A stretch of DNA of 64,000 bases from Hirundichthys speculiger. Its lineage: Eukaryota; Chordata; Actinopteri; Beloniformes; Exocoetidae. Both the position numbers and the translations under genes were made by a program. The notes beneath the pieces are model-generated. The model was not told the DNA's origin. It did not search any database and worked only from the letters and a program-made list of their open reading frames with translations. Where the stretch lies: the NCBI GenBank assembly GCA_018398805.1, contig JAGFBZ010000261.1, forward strand, positions 1,984,001 to 2,048,000, written 5' to 3'. Below are positions 60,384-64,000 of this stretch, piece by piece (within the stretch, counting starts at the first letter, position 1; every line of letters starts with the position of its first letter).

Positions 60384-60619
60384 ATGGCGGCCGCGGACTC
60401 CCGCTACTCGAGTGACGGCGGGCCGGCCAACAGAGGAGGATTCCCTGCCGGGGAGAGCAGCAACGACCGCGACGGGCCCGGCGGCAGCAGCAGCGGCGGC
60501 AGCAGCAGCGGGGGAAGCGGGGAGAGTGAACGGGAGCGGGACCGGGCTACCTTCGAGTGCAACATTTGCTTGGACACTGCCACGGACGCTGTGATCAGTA
60601 TGTGCGGCCACTTATTCTG
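60384..60619 (+). CDS. rnf5: RING finger E3 ligase RNF5, first coding exon (partial gene)
   Basis: RNF5 is a membrane-anchored ubiquitin ligase of the ER and mitochondria that acts in ER-associated degradation. The exon gives 78 codons plus 2 bases. A low-complexity start [10 protein letters not shown] with Gly/Ser repeats (residues about 38-52) precedes [20 protein letters not shown] and then ISMCGHLF, the first half of a C3HC4 RING finger. The donor GTACGAG at 60620 splits the Cys codon that should begin CWPCLHQW in the next exon. That exon is not found before 64000, so intron 1 exceeds 3.3 kb. The close relative RNF185 shares this RING. The [15 protein letters not shown] wording fits fish RNF5 better, but paralogue choice rests on this one exon. 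The start at 60384 is preferred over an in-frame ATG 51 bases upstream because MAAA matches the family. Confidence 0.78.
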
Positions 60620-63600
60620 GTACGAGACGTAATAGCACGGAAAGAGAGAGAAGGCACTGATGTGTTGACGTGTTTGTTTAGTTTCTGGTCAGCCAGCGAC
60701 GGTTTGACCGTCTGTGCGGCCTCCTTCACGGCCGGTTGGAGTTATTGTTGACTCGGAGTCACGCCCCACGGCGCTCCGGTAATCAGTATGTTGTCTGCAC
60801 GCTGTGACCGCAGCCAAGATGGCTCTTCAGTTTTAACCGAGGATAATGTTGGTTTGCTGTCATGGCTCAGCGCGAGAGCTTCAATGTAAACTTTTTTACT
60901 TTTTTAAAAAATTTAGATGGCTTTGGCTGATCATATGATTTGATGTAGGTCAGAGGTTAGAGTAGCATACCCTCCTCCTTCAATCTCCGTGACATTACTT
61001 TATCTCAACTGTTCAAAGCAGCACAGTGAAAGCATGGCAGCCTGAAATTAATCATTAAACCTCTAATCTCTCAGTTTTATGTAAATGACCACGTTTTGAC
61101 TTGGACAGTTGGTGAAAAAATAAACCCCTTGATTGTCAAGTGTTTGATAGAAACTATTTATCCATTAAATCCAGTGTCTTTGAAGTGTCCTGCTCAGTAC
61201 CCTTCAGTGTAAAGTAGCTGTGATTCTAGTATGTTCTCTTATCTTGATGTAATCAAGACTTGAGCAAGGCACAACCTTCAGCCCCGTGTTGAACCATGTA
61301 CACACACTCAGCGGCGTGAACACCTCATTCATGAGCTGTGAGTGTTTACTGGTGGTTACAATCTAAAGCTAAAGTGAGATTAGGGTCAGCAGTGCAGGAT
61401 TGGGGTCAGTGGTATGGGTATTATGATCAGGAGTAAAAGTCATGGTTGTACATTCCTATTCACAGGAGGATGAAATTTACCTGGAGTGGTTCTGGGGCAC
61501 TCACTGGGGTTTGAAACGATGGCTGACTATATTTGCATTCTAGTATTTTAATAATCACAAACATAGATGTGTATGTAATTATTGATGATTTCTTTTTTTT
61601 TTTTTTTTTTTCACTGATTATTTTGCATCACTGAGAAACCCAGTGAGGGAAAACACACTGAATTCTGCATAAAAGCTTCATATCACCATTGTGCCACATA
61701 CTCTAAACTGACGTTCCTCAAATTCAGTCTCTGGAGACCACAGCCCAGGTTCAGATGTGTGCCTGCTCCAAAACGCCTCATTAAAATGTTCAGTCTATGT
61801 CTGTCTTTACAGCTGCACACCCAAATATATCCCAAATATGTCTTTTTAAGTCATTAAAAACAAAAATGACCTGAGAGTCTCGAGCCAGGTGGACACTTTA
61901 TAACAGATGGATAGCTATTTTTTTTTTTTTCTTTCTGCCTTTAGGGTTATCTATTGATGTAGTTGATGTAGTCACGATCAAAAATTAACATGGGCACAGT
62001 TCAGCAACGCTGTCATTTAGTTTCTCAAAAAGCTGAGCCTCAGATGAAGGCTTCTGAAATAGCGAACCCAGAGTATTATCTCTTGTACTTAACTCGTGTT
62101 TTCAATTTACAGATGCTTGGCTACTTTGCATGAATATTCTTGCTGAAAATAAGTAATTTGTAGTTTTTTATCAATCATAAATCATTTTCAGGGAGGTTTT
62201 TTTTCTCTCTTTTTAAATGAGGTTTTGCTAACCTGGTTAGTACAGCAGTTTTAAACTCTTTCTTCATTCCAAGTCTGTTTCTGCCATCAAACCTTTTGCC
62301 TCATTCACATGTCATTGGCACGCACCATTTTCATTTCACCTCTGTAACTATTTACAAAAAGGTCGGTCAACACTTCCTGCCTCCGGGTCGCATTTAGCTT
62401 TGGTGTGGTTTATCAGATTTTGACGGTTCTTCTCTCAATGACAAGAAGAATCTGTTTTGGAATAACTGCATTCTTAGCTCCTCGTGTAGAGCCTTGTGCT
62501 TATAATCAGGAAGAATTACAGCATTACAGTTTATCAGGTAGTGACTCAGATTAGAAAATATTCAATTATTTTGATGAGTGATGAATAAGCTAAGCAGGTT
62601 TTCTCTGGGGCAGCTGACATCCGCTATCAGCTTGCAGTGGCATTCTCTTTCTCTTTGGATTGTTGTTCAAACAAAAAAAAAAAAGGAGGCTTCATGAATT
62701 TGTTTTAGACACAGCAGAATGATATAGACACAACACTTACTAGCCCAATTATGGGTAGATAAAAATGCTGCCGATGTTTGAGGCGACTGGACCAAAGCAA
62801 ATGTAGTTCTGGTGCGTACACATCAAAACATGGGCACACACTTGTTGAATCATACGTATGCTACACATTGTTTTCCCATGAGCAAAATTTGTCCAAGCTT
62901 TAAGTCCTTTTTTTTAAATTGATTAATGGTGTAATAATGGAGCCATGGACTATGTTAGATGCACCATAATACAAGGAGAGACTATATTAAGGGAACAATA
63001 CTCCAGATGCACCTGTTGCTCTGTCGTGTGCTGGGGCTCCTGTGTTTTATCCTGATGTAATAGAGCTGCTGCGTTACTCTAATCCCTGCTTGGATGTCGT
63101 GTGTAATATGATGAAACCATCTGCAAGGAGGGCCGGCGCTGGCATCAGTTCACCTTCTGCAACGTCAAATGAAAATTGCAGACGTGCTTCAGTTTGAATT
63201 AATTGTTTAAAAATGTGATTAAGTAAAAAAAAAAAAAAAAAAAAAAAAACACAGCAGATGGTTCACAAACATACTATGTTTAAGAAGGTGTGTCTTTTAC
63301 ACTTCCTCAGATTTTAGTCTGAAATAGACTCTTTTGGGGTCATGTGTTGGAGTCTGTTCCTCCACAGATATGTTTTATTATTTATACAGGCCCTTTGTGG
63401 ATGTGCTCACATATTTAATCAGAGTTTTATTTGTTGTAATAACTCCTGGAGCTTACAAGTTGTTCTGTTTGCATTCCTGTTTCACAGAAACTGTTTCTCA
63501 GCAGCGGTCTGATATACTGGCGTACACGCTGAGCCTTTGAGCCTTGAAATGCGTGTGTGTATTGAAGCCCTGCAGATTGACACCAGGCCAAGTTTTGGTT

Positions 63601-64000
63601 TCTGATTAGTTTGTTTCAACTGATTACTCTTTCATACTCACATTTAGATATTTAGTTATTGGCTCACCTGAGGCAACATGGCTTTGGATGTTTTGTGATT
63701 ACAATAGTGGTTTAAAAACAAGTACTGCCTGTTCCTCTGCGTGGTACAAGTTACCTAATGTAAGTTAATCTCTCAAAGAATCTTTAACCTGTATGGAAAT
63801 GATGTATGCTGGAAAACAAAAGAGGCTCCTGAAAGAAGAATCCATCCTCAGAACTAACTTCACATTCCACACCCCACACCGTTAAACCAGCCAACTGCGC
63901 ATGCTTTAGTTTAAAATACCTTTCTTTTTCTTGAGAAACGCTGCAATTTTGGGAAAGTTTGTAATTATTTCATGAAGAAATGTGTTGTGTGTCTTTGGGT
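60620..64000. other. rnf5: rnf5 intron 1 (incomplete)
   Basis: It opens with a GTACGAG donor. No RING second-half exon, no other gene and no full transposon are recognised, only poly-A/T runs (about 61593-61610, 63224-63249). Confidence 0.5.

Noticed and set aside
60384..60619. RNF185 as the identity of the RING exon
   Set aside because: The exon alone cannot fully exclude it, but [20 protein letters not shown] is closer to fish RNF5 as I recall it.

Overview
The window is nuclear DNA of a ray-finned (teleost) fish. The evidence is vertebrate multi-exon genes with GT-AG introns, many AT-rich microsatellites and a dense load of fish-type transposon remnants: hAT, Tc1, piggyBac, LINEs, a solo LTR and an endogenous retrovirus. 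The gene set (med30, slc30a8, aard, rad21, utp23) is the block found on human 8q24.11. The species cannot be named from the sequence alone.

Layout from left to right. Exon 1 of med30 (minus, 1385-1570); its other exons lie off the left edge. slc30a8, the zinc transporter ZnT8 (minus, nine coding exons, 6123-17844), with hAT elements and a LINE fragment in its introns. A repeat-rich gap (17.8-23.6 kb) with minisatellites, a solo LTR and hAT MITEs. A two-exon gene of the AARD/FAM167 family on the plus strand (23615-27624) whose first exon carries an apparent one-base frameshift. aard itself on the minus strand (29814-30410), so the two family members face each other tail to tail. A repeat-rich gap (30.4-38.6 kb) holding a degenerate 2.1-kb piggyBac element with a large internal palindrome. 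rad21 (plus, non-coding exon near 38.6-38.7 kb, 13 coding exons, 42360-51197), convergent with utp23 (minus, three coding exons, 52373-54173). A transposon and retrovirus graveyard (54.7-60.1 kb). Finally exon 1 of rnf5 (plus, 60384-60619), whose intron fills the rest of the window.

The genes do not form a pathway. med30 acts in transcription, slc30a8 loads zinc into secretory granules, rad21 is the cohesin kleisin, utp23 acts in early ribosome assembly, rnf5 is an ER ubiquitin ligase, and AARD has no established biochemical role. Their grouping is conserved synteny. No new multi-gene system was found. The observations most worth a second look are: an AARD-family paralogue absent, as far as I know, from the human locus; a Gly at the second separase site of Rad21; an unresolved splice junction and enlarged His-rich loop in ZnT8; a probable GC-AG intron in rad21; and the palindromic piggyBac element.

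Exon coordinates come from reading splice sites and comparing with remembered family sequences. They were not checked against transcripts.
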